Source of the DNA: Clostridium intestinale DSM 6191
GTDB taxonomy: Bacteria; Bacillota; Clostridia; Clostridiales; Clostridiaceae
NCBI RefSeq assembly: GCF_900130055.1
Contig: NZ_FQXU01000008.1
Span: forward strand, 1-64,000
Reading direction: 5' to 3'
Length of the DNA stretch: 64,000 bases
Shown: in pieces, positions 8,913-17,067 of the stretch
How the letters are laid out: each line of letters starts with the position of its first letter
Numbering within the stretch: position 1 is the stretch's first letter
The notes under the pieces: model-generated
Databases searched by the model: none
Seen by the model: the letters and a program-made list of their open reading frames with translations, nothing else
What the model was told of the DNA's origin: nothing
Program-made: the position numbers and the translations under genes

Positions 8913-9317
8913 GTGACAGAAATAATTAAGATACTAATGGAAATGGTAAATAATTTACATGATTTTTTAGAAGTAATAACTGATAAACTAAAATGGGGGT
9001 TTAATGATAAACAGTTACATTTTATAATTATAGGAGTGATAGGTATAATTATATTTGCAATAACCCATTCTTTATTTAAATGGATAGCGAAATATAGTAT
9101 AACAGTTATATCATTTATATATACATTTACAGTATTACTTGTTATAGTATTTGGGATTGAGATAGGACAAAAGATTACTAAAAGAGGTAATATGGAATTT
9201 GCAGATGTTGTTGCAGGTGTTTTGGGATTTATATATATTTTTATAATATATATAATAATAAGGCTTATAATATATATGGTTAAGCAAATAATAAAAAATA
9301 AAAAATTAGAGAAGTGA
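8913..9317 (+). CDS. Small membrane protein, unknown function
   Basis: A 134-residue protein not assigned to a family. An amphipathic N-terminus of about 35 residues is followed by three predicted membrane segments (LHFIIIGVIGIIIFAIT, then ITVISFIYTFTVLLVIVFGI, then VLGFIYIFIIYIIIRLII) and a short basic tail. A glycine/aspartate loop (FADVVAGVLG) lies before the last helix. It starts with GTG after GGGGTGAG, 36 bases after the chemoreceptor stop and 6 bases before the MerR-fusion gene, so it is probably co-transcribed with one or both. A link to the chemoreceptor is only positional. Confidence 0.7.
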   Translation: MTEIIKILMEMVNNLHDFLEVITDKLKWGFNDKQLHFIIIGVIGIIIFAITHSLFKWIAKYSITVISFIYTFTVLLVIVFGIEIGQKITKRGNMEFADVVAGVLGFIYIFIIYIIIRLIIYMVKQIIKNKKLEK

Positions 9318-9323
9318 TTTAGG

Positions 9324-10538
9324 ATGAAAATAGGGAAATTTTCAGAGATAAATAAGTTAAGTATAGATACTATTAGACATTACATGAACTTAGACTTGAT
9401 ATTGCCTAGCAAAAATGGAACTCAATATGAGTTTGATGAAGCCTGTCAAAAGGATTTAGAAGATATACTTATATTTAAGTCTATGGGTTTTGAGCTAAAA
9501 GAAATTAAGTCTATATTCTACTATAAGAGGCTTGCAAGTTTAACTCAATATGAAGAAAATGAATATTATAAAGAAATATTTGAGAGTAAATATGAAGAAA
9601 TTGATTCTGAAATAGAGCTACTTTTGAAAAATAAAGGTATGCTGGAAGAAAAAATATCTGAGATATCTAGCAAAAGCACTATGGCTAAAAGAAAGATAGG
9701 TATTGATATAAAAGTGCTATCTAATCTATGCTGTGCAAAGTGTAGGGGAGATCTTTCATTAGTTGATGGAAACATAGAAAATAACCAAGTCATCAATGGA
9801 AAGCTTAAATGTGATTGTGGAGAAGAATATGTAATTGACGACGGAATATTAATAGTAGATACAATTCAACAAGAATTTGAAGAGATTAAGCAAACAAGAA
9901 TTATTGACTATATAAATAACACAAACTCTAATTATTTAGATAATATGTATAAAGGTCATGAAATATTATATAAAAATATAAACCTTGAGACATATGAAAA
10001 TAGAACAATGTTAGAATTAGGTTCAGGTTTAGGATTTTTTTTAAGAAGAATGTATGAACATATTCCTTCTACATCTATTTATATAGCTGTAGATCATGAT
10101 ATAAATAGACATAGATTTTTAAAATCAGCTTTAGAAAAGGCAGATGAAAAGAAAAATATTGTTTTTATATGTTCAGATTTCTTAAATTTACCTATTAAAG
10201 AGAATCAAATAGATGTACTATTTGATATTTCTGGAAGTAGCAACTATGGTTTTGAACATGAGAATTTTTTGCTTAATTCTTTAGAGAGATATATCAAAGA
10301 GAAATCTGAACTAATAGGTTCTTATATAGTATTTAAAAATTTTAATAAAAACAGTGATGTTAAGGAGTGCTATAGAAAAAACTTTAGTAAAAGTTTCATT
10401 AAAGATAGTATTAACAGCCTTGGATATAAAAAGAGGAATGAATTTGTATCTGACTTAGTTGATGAAGGTGGAATATATGAACCTTACTTCCAAGAAGGAG
10501 AAAAAGTTTACTTCTATATATTTCATGGAAAAAGATAG
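9324..10538 (+). CDS. MerR regulator fused to zinc-ribbon and SAM methyltransferase
   Basis: A 404-residue three-part protein. Residues 1-75 are a MerR-type winged helix (MKIGKFSEINKLSIDTIRHY, then FKSMGFELKEIKSIF), followed by a dimerisation coiled coil to about residue 120. Residues 135-175 carry two cysteine pairs (CCAKCRG, KCDCGEEY), a zinc-ribbon-like module. Residues 195-340 are a class I methyltransferase with the SAM motif MLELGSGLGFFLRRM and acidic motif II (AVDHD). This could be a ligand-sensing regulator that uses a methyltransferase fold as sensor, or a resistance methyltransferase that controls its own expression. The MFS gene 117 bases downstream is the likely target. Neither drug nor target is known. 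Confidence 0.8.
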   Translation: MKIGKFSEINKLSIDTIRHYMNLDLILPSKNGTQYEFDEACQKDLEDILIFKSMGFELKEIKSIFYYKRLASLTQYEENEYYKEIFESKYEEIDSEIELLLKNKGMLEEKISEISSKSTMAKRKIGIDIKVLSNLCCAKCRGDLSLVDGNIENNQVINGKLKCDCGEEYVIDDGILIVDTIQQEFEEIKQTRIIDYINNTNSNYLDNMYKGHEILYKNINLETYENRTMLELGSGLGFFLRRMYEHIPSTSIYIAVDHDINRHRFLKSALEKADEKKNIVFICSDFLNLPIKENQIDVLFDISGSSNYGFEHENFLLNSLERYIKEKSELIGSYIVFKNFNKNSDVKECYRKNFSKSFIKDSINSLGYKKRNEFVSDLVDEGGIYEPYFQEGEKVYFYIFHGKR

Positions 10539-10655
10539 TGTAGACCCAATGGTTTGCACTTTTTTTGTTTATAAACTTAAAAAATACCCTATTGATATGG
10601 TGTTAAGGCTACATTATATAATAAAAACATCAAAACAAAGGGGGAAATAATTAAG

Positions 10656-11924
10656 ATGAAAAACAATAAACTTATTAAAATTTATATTGTTAATAGAGTT
10701 TTCCATTGGCTCATAATGGGATTAACTATACCAGTAATTACAATGATTCTTTTAGATAAAGGTCTGGATTTTTTAGAAGTAGGACTATTAATCTCTATTC
10801 AATCTGCTATGGTAATCATAATGGAACTGCCTTCGGGAGCTATGTCAGATGCCATAGGCAGGAAACGTGTGTATATGATAGCAATGACAGCTTCACTAAT
10901 ATGTAGTTTTCTATTTATGTTTGTAAGCGGATTTACGTTGTTAGCTTTAGTTGCCGCAATTAATGGAGTTGTTCAGGCATTGTCTTCAGGGACAATAGAT
11001 GCTTGGTTTGTAGATGAATTTAAAGAAAAATATCCTGATGAAAATCTACAAAAGGCATTATCTATAGTTCAAATCTTCACCTTTATATTTTTAGCTCTAA
11101 GTTCTATCGTTGGAGGAATATTACCTATGACTTTAGGTAGTATAGTCAATACAAAATGGGGGTTAAGTATATACTCAGGGAATTTTATTGTTCAAATATT
11201 ACTACTACTAATCCATATACTACTCACAATAGTATTAATAAAAGAAAATGAATATGAAAATAGAAAACAAGATATTTTAAAAAGCTTTAAAACATTTCCT
11301 ATTATATTAAAAAACTCAGTAAAGGAGGGCGTGAAAAATAAATATATATTTTTACTATTACTAACCGCCATTGCCTGGGGAATAGGTTTTTCAGGACTAG
11401 AAGCTTTTTGGCAACCGAAGGTAAAAACTATTGTAGGTTTAGAGAGTGGTGACTTAATATTAGGGGTTTTAAGTAGCGGATATTTTCTAGCGGGAGCTTT
11501 AGGAAGCTATGCATCCAGTCATATATGTAAACTTGTAGATAACAATCTAGCAAAGCTTCTTATAATACTAAGAAGTATTTTAGGAATATTATTTATAATT
11601 TTGGCATTTCAAAATAATATTATAGGATTTGCCATAGGTTATTTGGTTCTTTATTCAGTGAATGGAATGTCAGAATCTCCTTATTATACGCTTTTTAATA
11701 ATGAAGTTAAAAGTGATAATAGAGCAACGCTACTATCTTTAGAATCATTATTTATGAAGTTTGGAGGAATGGTAGGTTCTATAGGTATAGGATATATTTC
11801 AAGACAATATTCAATATCAATTGGATGGACATTAAGTGGAGTAGTATTATTTATATCAAGTTTAGCATTTTTAAAATTATATAAACTAGAAAAAGAAAAA
11901 GTTAACAATAATATACTAGGATAA
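10656..11924 (+). CDS. MFS transporter, probable drug efflux
   Basis: A 422-residue major facilitator with about twelve membrane segments. Motif A is seen between helices 2 and 3 (GAMSDAIGRKRVYM). A long polar loop (about residues 190-225) separates the two halves, as usual. Ribosome site GGGGG lies upstream of the ATG. It follows a MerR-methyltransferase fusion, a regulator class that commonly governs efflux pumps, so export of a toxic compound is the best guess; the substrate is unknown. Confidence 0.85.
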   Translation: MKNNKLIKIYIVNRVFHWLIMGLTIPVITMILLDKGLDFLEVGLLISIQSAMVIIMELPSGAMSDAIGRKRVYMIAMTASLICSFLFMFVSGFTLLALVAAINGVVQALSSGTIDAWFVDEFKEKYPDENLQKALSIVQIFTFIFLALSSIVGGILPMTLGSIVNTKWGLSIYSGNFIVQILLLLIHILLTIVLIKENEYENRKQDILKSFKTFPIILKNSVKEGVKNKYIFLLLLTAIAWGIGFSGLEAFWQPKVKTIVGLESGDLILGVLSSGYFLAGALGSYASSHICKLVDNNLAKLLIILRSILGILFIILAFQNNIIGFAIGYLVLYSVNGMSESPYYTLFNNEVKSDNRATLLSLESLFMKFGGMVGSIGIGYISRQYSISIGWTLSGVVLFISSLAFLKLYKLEKEKVNNNILG

Positions 11925-11933
11925 AAGAAGTTT

Positions 11934-11972
11934 TTTCTATAATACTATAGATATCAGTATTATAGAAAGGAG
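11934..11972 (+). promoter_or_regulatory. Perfect 13-bp hairpin abutting the ribosome site of the HMA gene
   Basis: TTTCTATAATACT (11934-11946) is repeated inverted at 11956-11968. The right arm runs directly into the GGAG ribosome site (11969-11972), and upstream T residues could extend pairing into it by G-U pairs. It may be an operator, a translational switch, or a terminator of the MFS gene; it lacks a following T run, which argues against the last. Confidence 0.55.
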
Positions 11973-11979
11973 AATAGTT

Positions 11980-12186
11980 ATGAAAAAAGTTCACTATGAT
12001 GTTTCGGGACTTGTAAACTCTGAAAGCAGAACTAAACTTCGCAATTCTTTAGATAAAATAACTGGAGTTCAAGAAGTTGAAGTAGATATTAATAGAGGTA
12101 CAGTAGAAGTAGAGTTTAATGAACCTGCAACTAGACAACAAATAAAAATATGTATAGAAAATACTGGATATGACATTAAAGGTTAA
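11980..12186 (+). CDS. HMA-fold protein without metal-binding cysteines
   Basis: A 68-residue ferredoxin-like beta-alpha-beta-beta-alpha-beta protein matching heavy-metal-associated domains in its second half (GVQEVEVDINRGTVEVEFNE, IENTGYDIKG). The metal loop that normally reads GMTCxxC is GLVNSES, with no cysteine in the whole protein. Copper or zinc transfer by the usual chemistry is therefore excluded. It may bind another ligand or a partner protein. It is a single gene with a strong ribosome site, preceded by a hairpin that may control it and followed by a terminator. Confidence 0.75.
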   Translation: MKKVHYDVSGLVNSESRTKLRNSLDKITGVQEVEVDINRGTVEVEFNEPATRQQIKICIENTGYDIKG

Positions 12187-12198
12187 AACTATTATAAT

Positions 12199-12245
12199 AA
12201 ACTGTTTTAAAATAGATATAAGAGCTATTTTAAAGCAGTTTTTAT
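12199..12245 (+). terminator. Terminator after HMA gene
   Basis: A 17-bp stem (12199-12215 with 12225-12241, one G-U pair) is followed by TTTATATTT. The remaining 200 bases to the kinase gene are AT-rich, with one TTTGAT-AAA-ATCAAA palindrome at 12355-12369. Confidence 0.8.
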
Positions 12246-12460
12246 ATTTCTTAAATTAATTTAAGGATGTAATTAAATTAATATGATAATTATGGTAATA
12301 TTAGAATAGTTGATTTATTTAATACAATTTTTTACTAAATAGCTGTTATTGGTTTTTGATAAAATCAAATTTGTTTTAATTAAGGATAAAGCATTTTTAT
12401 CTTAAGCAAGTTGAGTGAAAAACATATATAGAACAATTTATGAGATAGGAGATGTTTATT

Positions 12461-14098
12461 TTGAATGGTATTTTAAGGGCTAGCAATACAAATTCTCCAT
12501 ATTTGATTACTTACCATAATAATATAATCGGAGGTAATGGTTCTTTCGAAAAATTAACTGGCTATAATATGGATGAATTAATTGGAAACAATATAGAGAG
12601 AGTAGCTGAAGTATTAGAGATTTATGAAGAGTATGGTTGCAATGAGGTCAAATTAAAAACTAAAAATAACGAGTTAAAACAAATTGAAATTAGTAAAATT
12701 GAATTGCCTAAGGAAGAAATTATTTATTTTTTTAAGGAAATAAATAATTTTGAAGATAAGGCTGATAAAGATAAATTAAATAGATTAACAGGTATCATTA
12801 AAGATGTTTCGCAAGGGTTAGTTTTTTTAGATAGCAATAATAATATTACTTTTTTAAATAAGAAAGCAAAAGAGTTTTATAATAATTTTAAATCAATAAG
12901 CGAATCAGGAGAGTATTCAGATAGTATATATTACGAAGAGAAATTAAAACAACAAAGAGATAATTTCCTGAATTTGATTGATAATCTTCAGTTACCTATA
13001 TGGAGAATATCTTATCCATACTATGAGGTAATAGGATATAATAAAACAGCATCAGAGTATTTAGTTAAGACTGGAATAACTCCAGAGGAGATACTAAAAG
13101 AACATTTGCTATTAATAGATGATATGAAAGACACAGGAAAAGCAGTGTTTATTAAAAATAGTGAAATTGTTAAGGGAAATAAAACTTACTATGAGAATAT
13201 TATATATAATCCTATACTTAATGAAGAGGGTGAAATAGAAGAGATAATATTGGTATTAGTAGACGTTACTCCAGAGATAGCTAAGAAAAAGGAGTTAGAG
13301 AAGATATTAATTATGCAGAAGGATTTCTTTTCTTTTATATCCCATGAGTTTAGAACTCCACTTACGGTAATAACCTCAGCAATTCAGTTGATAAAAGCTA
13401 TATGTAAAAATGAGTTAACACCCACTTCTATTAAATATATAAATAAGATAAATAAGTCAGCTTTGCAGCAACTAAGATTAGTTAATAACCTTTTAGATAT
13501 AACTAAAGCTGATTCGGGCTATCTTAAACTCAATAGAACAAATCTAGATATCGTTTCAGTTACTAAAGTTATTTCTGAGTCTGTAAATTTATTTGCGGAG
13601 AAAAAGGGGATAAAACTATCCTTTTCATCAGATTTTAATGAAAAAATAATAGCTCTCGATGACGAAAAATATGAAAGAATACTTCTAAATTTATTATCGA
13701 ATGCCATTAAGTTTACTGAATCTGGTAAACAAATATATATAAATATATATCAAAAAAAAGATAAGATTGTTTTAGAGGTTAGAGATGAAGGAGTAGGCAT
13801 AGCGAAGGACAAACAAAAGATAATTTTTGATAGGTTTGGTCAAGCAGATAATAAGTTAACTAGAAGTTCTGAAGGGACAGGAATAGGATTGTGCCTCGTT
13901 AAGTTATTGGTTAATGCATTAGGTGGGGATATAAATGTAATAAGTAAAGAAGGTGAAGGCAGTAGATTTATTGTTTCACTTCCTGATATACAAACGGAAG
14001 AACAAAATGTAGACGTTGGAAATTTAATGGAGAATAGATTGGTAGAGACGATGAATGTTGAGTTTTCTAACATATACTTTGAGGAAAGTGCAGGTTAA
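12461..14098 (+). CDS. PAS-domain sensor histidine kinase, orphan
   Basis: A soluble kinase of about 545 residues with no membrane helix. PAS-like domains occupy residues 10-85 (FEKLTGYNMDELIGNN) and about 100-280 (two further PAS-like segments, the last ending in ILVLVDVTPEIAKKKELE). The dimerisation/phospho-acceptor helix has FFSFISHEFRTPLTVI (His in SHEFRTP). The ATPase domain shows the N box LLNLLSNAIKFTESG, G1 DEGVGIAKDK and G2 SSEGTGIGLCLVK. No response regulator is adjacent. A TTG start at 12461 has AGGAGA at a normal 8-9 base distance; the ATG at 12452 would sit directly on that ribosome site. The signal is unknown; cytoplasmic PAS kinases of Clostridium often feed sporulation control, which is inference. 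Confidence 0.85.
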   Translation: MNGILRASNTNSPYLITYHNNIIGGNGSFEKLTGYNMDELIGNNIERVAEVLEIYEEYGCNEVKLKTKNNELKQIEISKIELPKEEIIYFFKEINNFEDKADKDKLNRLTGIIKDVSQGLVFLDSNNNITFLNKKAKEFYNNFKSISESGEYSDSIYYEEKLKQQRDNFLNLIDNLQLPIWRISYPYYEVIGYNKTASEYLVKTGITPEEILKEHLLLIDDMKDTGKAVFIKNSEIVKGNKTYYENIIYNPILNEEGEIEEIILVLVDVTPEIAKKKELEKILIMQKDFFSFISHEFRTPLTVITSAIQLIKAICKNELTPTSIKYINKINKSALQQLRLVNNLLDITKADSGYLKLNRTNLDIVSVTKVISESVNLFAEKKGIKLSFSSDFNEKIIALDDEKYERILLNLLSNAIKFTESGKQIYINIYQKKDKIVLEVRDEGVGIAKDKQKIIFDRFGQADNKLTRSSEGTGIGLCLVKLLVNALGGDINVISKEGEGSRFIVSLPDIQTEEQNVDVGNLMENRLVETMNVEFSNIYFEESAG

Positions 14099-14132
14099 AA
14101 AATGGGGAAAATTATGCTTGTATACTAAGCAT

Positions 14133-14179
14133 AAAAAGGTGAACAATTTAGATATTTCTAAATGATTGTTCACCTTTTT
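14133..14179. terminator. Bidirectional terminator, kinase / ilvN
   Basis: AAAAAGGTGAACAAT (14133-14147) pairs with ATTGTTCACCTTTTT (14165-14179), with a further inner stem TTAGA/TCTAA. A smaller hairpin (TTATGCTT/AAGCATAA, about 14112-14134) lies just before. It serves both convergent genes. Confidence 0.85.
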
Positions 14180-14191
14180 ATATTTTAATGG

Positions 14192-14512
14192 TTATTCAAT
14201 ATTTAAAAATCTTTCAGGATTTCTAAAAATACTCTCATCATAATCCTCGTAAACCTCAATATCCAATACATCATGAAGTTTTCTTACCTGCTTAATTATT
14301 TGTTCTAAAAATGCATCATTTTTCACTAATAGATACATTTTGCTCTTAGAACCATCGCCAATAGAACCACACAATATCCCTTCTAGGTTAAATGCCCGTC
14401 TTGAAAATAAGCCAGTTATATGAGACATCACTCCAGGATGATTATTAACTAGTAATTCTATAGCTATATGGTTATTATTGTGTAAGGATTTAATATCATT
14501 ATTATTGTGCAT
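14192..14512 (-). CDS. ilvN: Acetolactate synthase small (regulatory) subunit, ACT domain only
   Basis: A 106-residue ACT-domain protein (IAIELLVNNHPGVMSHITGLF, RRAFNLEGILCG) that binds the catalytic subunit IlvB and gives feedback control by branched-chain amino acids. It is much shorter than the roughly 160-residue IlvH type and lacks the C-terminal domain; it ends soon after the ACT fold, as in IlvN/IlvM of enterics. The start at 14512 is chosen because GGAGGTGA lies 6 bases before it; the longer frame to 14587 lies inside ilvB. It overlaps the 3' end of ilvB by 11 bases, so the subunits are translationally coupled. It is controlled with ilvB by the T-box. Confidence 0.9.
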   Translation of the reverse strand: MHNNNDIKSLHNNNHIAIELLVNNHPGVMSHITGLFSRRAFNLEGILCGSIGDGSKSKMYLLVKNDAFLEQIIKQVRKLHDVLDIEVYEDYDESIFRNPERFLNIE

Positions 14513-16178
14513 AGCTTTCACCTCCAACCATTTTGTCAATTGATTCTCCTGGTGGAACCATAGGATATACATTTGATGTAGGGTCAATTGGGATGTTTAT
14601 TAAATATGGGCCTGTTTTTAACAATACTTCTTTAAGCTTATCCATAGGATTATCTTCTTTACTTAAATCACAGGAATCTATTCCAAACCCCTTAGCTATT
14701 AAAGTAAAATCAGGATTGGATATAAATTTAGAGGCAATATAATGTTCTTTATAAAAAAGTTGTTGCTGTTGTTTTACTAAACCTAATCTTCCATTATTAA
14801 GGATTATTATTTTAATATTTAGATTTAAGTCCTTTAAAGTAGCTAACTCTTGAATATTCATAAGTATTGAGCCGTCTCCAGAGAAGCAGATAACTTCATT
14901 GTCATCATTAGCTAAAGCAGCACCTATAGCAGCTGGTAACCCAAACCCCATGGTACCTAACCCACCAGAAGTAAGTAAGGTATTTGGTTTGTTAAAAGGA
15001 TAAGTTTGAGCTACCCACATCTGATGTTGACCTACATCAGTGGATATTATAGCCTCTTTAGTTACTATTGATGAAACATATTTTATTATATTCATGGGAT
15101 GAAATATATCTTCTTTTTTTGGTAAGGCTAGTGGAAACTTAAGCTTAAAATCCTCAATGGTATTTAACCACTCTTCTCTTGAGTTATTAGGTATAACAGC
15201 GGTTAAAGCCCTTATGAAAGAATTTATATCTCCTACTAAAGATAAATCAGCTTGTTTCAATTTATTTATTTCTGATTCATCAATATCGATGTGAATTATT
15301 TTAGCATTAGGACAGAATTTAGTTACATTACCAACAGCTCTATCATCAAATCTTACACCTAAGGCTATTATTAAGTCGGCTTGATTTAACAACATATTAG
15401 TGTATCTAGCTCCGTGCATTCCAAGCATTCCAAGATAAAGAGGATCATCACAAGGAAAACACCCTAAGGCCATAAGCGTTGAGGTAACAGGTATTGAGTT
15501 CTTTTTTGAAAGCTCATATATTTCAGAGCAAGAATTTGAATTAACAATACCACCTCCTATATATAAAATAGGTTTTTTAGAGGCTTGAATTAAATCAACT
15601 GCTTCTGAAACACCATGGGTAGTAGCTTTGTCATCTGTTATTTCAACTTCTAAATCAGGAAAACAGTCAATTTCTATTACCTGAGTTTGAATATTTTTAG
15701 GTATATCAATAACTATAGGTCCTGGTCTTCCATCCTTAGCAAGTCTGAAGGCCTCTGGTATTATAGAAAATAGTTCATAAATAGATCTTATAAGAAAATT
15801 GTGTTTTGTTATAGGAATAGTTAAACCATAGGTATCAACCTCTTGAAATGAATCTGTTCCTATAGCAGAATAGGGAACTTGACCTGTTATTGCAATTATT
15901 GGTACAGAATCCAGTTTTGCATCTGCTATAGCAGTTAATAAATTAGTAGCCCCTGGTCCAGAAGTAGCAAAACATACAGCAACTTCTCCTGTAGATCGTG
16001 TCATACCTTGAGCTATAAATGCAGCTCCTTGCTCATGTCTTGCAAGTATATGCGTAATATTACTGTCATATAAAGCATCATATAGAGGAAGATTTGCTCC
16101 TCCAGGAATTCCTGCTATGGTTTTTATACCATGCAACTCTAAAAGTTTGATAGTTATTTGTGCCCCATTTAATTTCAT
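14502..16178 (-). CDS. ilvB: Acetolactate synthase large (catalytic) subunit
   Basis: A 558-residue thiamine-diphosphate enzyme that joins two pyruvates, or pyruvate and 2-oxobutyrate, in valine/leucine and isoleucine synthesis. The catalytic glutamate is in LARHEQGAAFIAQG near residue 50; the FAD-containing middle domain has LGVRFDDRAVGN; the ThDP motif runs from GDGSILMNIQELATL to IIILNNGRLG. Start ATG at 16178 follows an AAAGGAG site. It is the first gene of an ilvBN pair with a 5' T-box leader of about 280 bases. No other branched-chain genes are nearby. Confidence 0.95.
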   Translation of the reverse strand: MKLNGAQITIKLLELHGIKTIAGIPGGANLPLYDALYDSNITHILARHEQGAAFIAQGMTRSTGEVAVCFATSGPGATNLLTAIADAKLDSVPIIAITGQVPYSAIGTDSFQEVDTYGLTIPITKHNFLIRSIYELFSIIPEAFRLAKDGRPGPIVIDIPKNIQTQVIEIDCFPDLEVEITDDKATTHGVSEAVDLIQASKKPILYIGGGIVNSNSCSEIYELSKKNSIPVTSTLMALGCFPCDDPLYLGMLGMHGARYTNMLLNQADLIIALGVRFDDRAVGNVTKFCPNAKIIHIDIDESEINKLKQADLSLVGDINSFIRALTAVIPNNSREEWLNTIEDFKLKFPLALPKKEDIFHPMNIIKYVSSIVTKEAIISTDVGQHQMWVAQTYPFNKPNTLLTSGGLGTMGFGLPAAIGAALANDDNEVICFSGDGSILMNIQELATLKDLNLNIKIIILNNGRLGLVKQQQQLFYKEHYIASKFISNPDFTLIAKGFGIDSCDLSKEDNPMDKLKEVLLKTGPYLINIPIDPTSNVYPMVPPGESIDKMVGGESYAQ

Positions 16179-16199
16179 ATCAAAATCTCCTTTATTATA

Positions 16200-16480
16200 A
16201 AATAAAAAATCCCTCGTCCTAATTATTTAATAATAAGGACGAAGGATATATCTCCGCGGTACCACCTTGATTTGTATATAAAAATACACTCTTAATATAG
16301 TACAGGTTAATAAAGCTATTACCGATACTACTTCCCTTTTAACAGTGGGACTCCGTTTAATTCTACTCTTTACATTTCCATTAACAACTCCGAGGCTACC
16401 TTCTATATATCCTTCATGGGAAATTTTCATCAACATTCCCTTTCTTTGTTTCCAGAGTATATATACTCCTCCTCATCACA
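16200..16480 (-). promoter_or_regulatory. T-box leader of ilvBN, putative valine specifier GUA
   Basis: On the minus strand the T-box sequence GGTGGTACCGCGG (16266-16254) is followed by the terminator: arms TCCTTCGTCC and GGACGAGGGA, then T6. Upstream is a stem I-like region. Before its closing CCTC strand comes GAAG-GTA-G; the triplet GTA at 16399-16397, followed by a purine, is placed as a specifier codon should be and would read uncharged tRNA-Val. AGC and GGT in other registers are less well placed. T-boxes antiterminate when the cognate tRNA is uncharged. Confidence 0.9.
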
Positions 16481-16506
16481 GTCTTTAATTATTTTTTATT
16501 TATTCT

Positions 16507-16535
16507 ATTGTATAGTTTATAAAAGAAGAAGTCAA
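16507..16535 (-). promoter_or_regulatory. Promoter of ilvBN leader
   Basis: On the minus strand, TTGACT (16535-16530) and TACAAT (16512-16507) are separated by 17 bases, just upstream of the T-box leader. Confidence 0.8.
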
Positions 16536-16550
16536 GAATATTCAGACAAT

Positions 16551-16934
16551 TTATTTTTCATATAATTCAATAGGAAGTTTATCAGGATCACTAAAGAAGG
16601 TAAACCTCTTTCCTGTAAACTCATCAATACGTATAGACTCTACATCTATGTTATGGAATTTAAGTTCAGAAACAACCTCATCAATATTATCAACTTCAAA
16701 TGCTAAATGTCTTAAACCCAAGGCTTCAGGATAACTTGGTCTATCAGGAGAGGTTGGAAAAGAAAATAGTTCTACTTGACTATCACCAATTGATAAATCT
16801 AGTTTATAAGAATCACGAGCCTCTCTATAAACTTCTCGAATAATTTTAAGTCCTAATATTTCAGTATAAAACTTTTTAGACACTTTATAATTTGAACATA
16901 TTATAGCAATATGATGAATTTTTGTTAAATGCAT
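16551..16934 (-). CDS. VOC superfamily protein (glyoxalase I-like)
   Basis: A 127-residue protein with two beta-alpha-beta-beta-beta modules. Likely metal ligands are His in IHHIAIICSNY, Glu in SQVELFSFP, His in LRHLAFEVDN and Glu in LPIELYEK, the usual H/E/H/E set. The length and the SPDRPSYPEALGLRHLAF segment resemble the YaeR/GloA2 group rather than true glyoxalase I. The substrate is not known. The ATG at 16934 has GGAGGAG upstream. It is probably a single gene; it lies upstream of the ilvBN promoter on the same strand. Confidence 0.85.
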   Translation of the reverse strand: MHLTKIHHIAIICSNYKVSKKFYTEILGLKIIREVYREARDSYKLDLSIGDSQVELFSFPTSPDRPSYPEALGLRHLAFEVDNIDEVVSELKFHNIDVESIRIDEFTGKRFTFFSDPDKLPIELYEK

Positions 16935-17067
16935 AATAAATACTCCTCCTGCTAAATTTAATATATTGTAACATATTAATTATAGATAACCAATTCTAAA
17001 TTTGAATTGGTTGTGTTAAAATAACAAAAGATAAGTAACTAAAGTTATTATTATACGGAGGAATAAA

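Noticed and set aside
10459-10650. 63-codon frame overlapping the end of the MerR-fusion gene
   Set aside because: It overlaps the end of the larger gene in another frame, has no ribosome site and a composition typical of a shadow.
12355-12369. Fnr-like palindrome TTTGAT-AAA-ATCAAA before the histidine kinase
   Set aside because: The half-sites are separated by three bases, not four, and no -10 lies at the class II distance; kept only as an AT-rich palindrome.
14513-14587. N-terminal extension of ilvN
   Set aside because: The extra 25 codons lie in ilvB in another frame; GGAGGTGA places the start at 14512.
16227-16436. 69-codon minus-strand frame
   Set aside because: It lies wholly within the ilvBN T-box leader, whose RNA structure explains the sequence.
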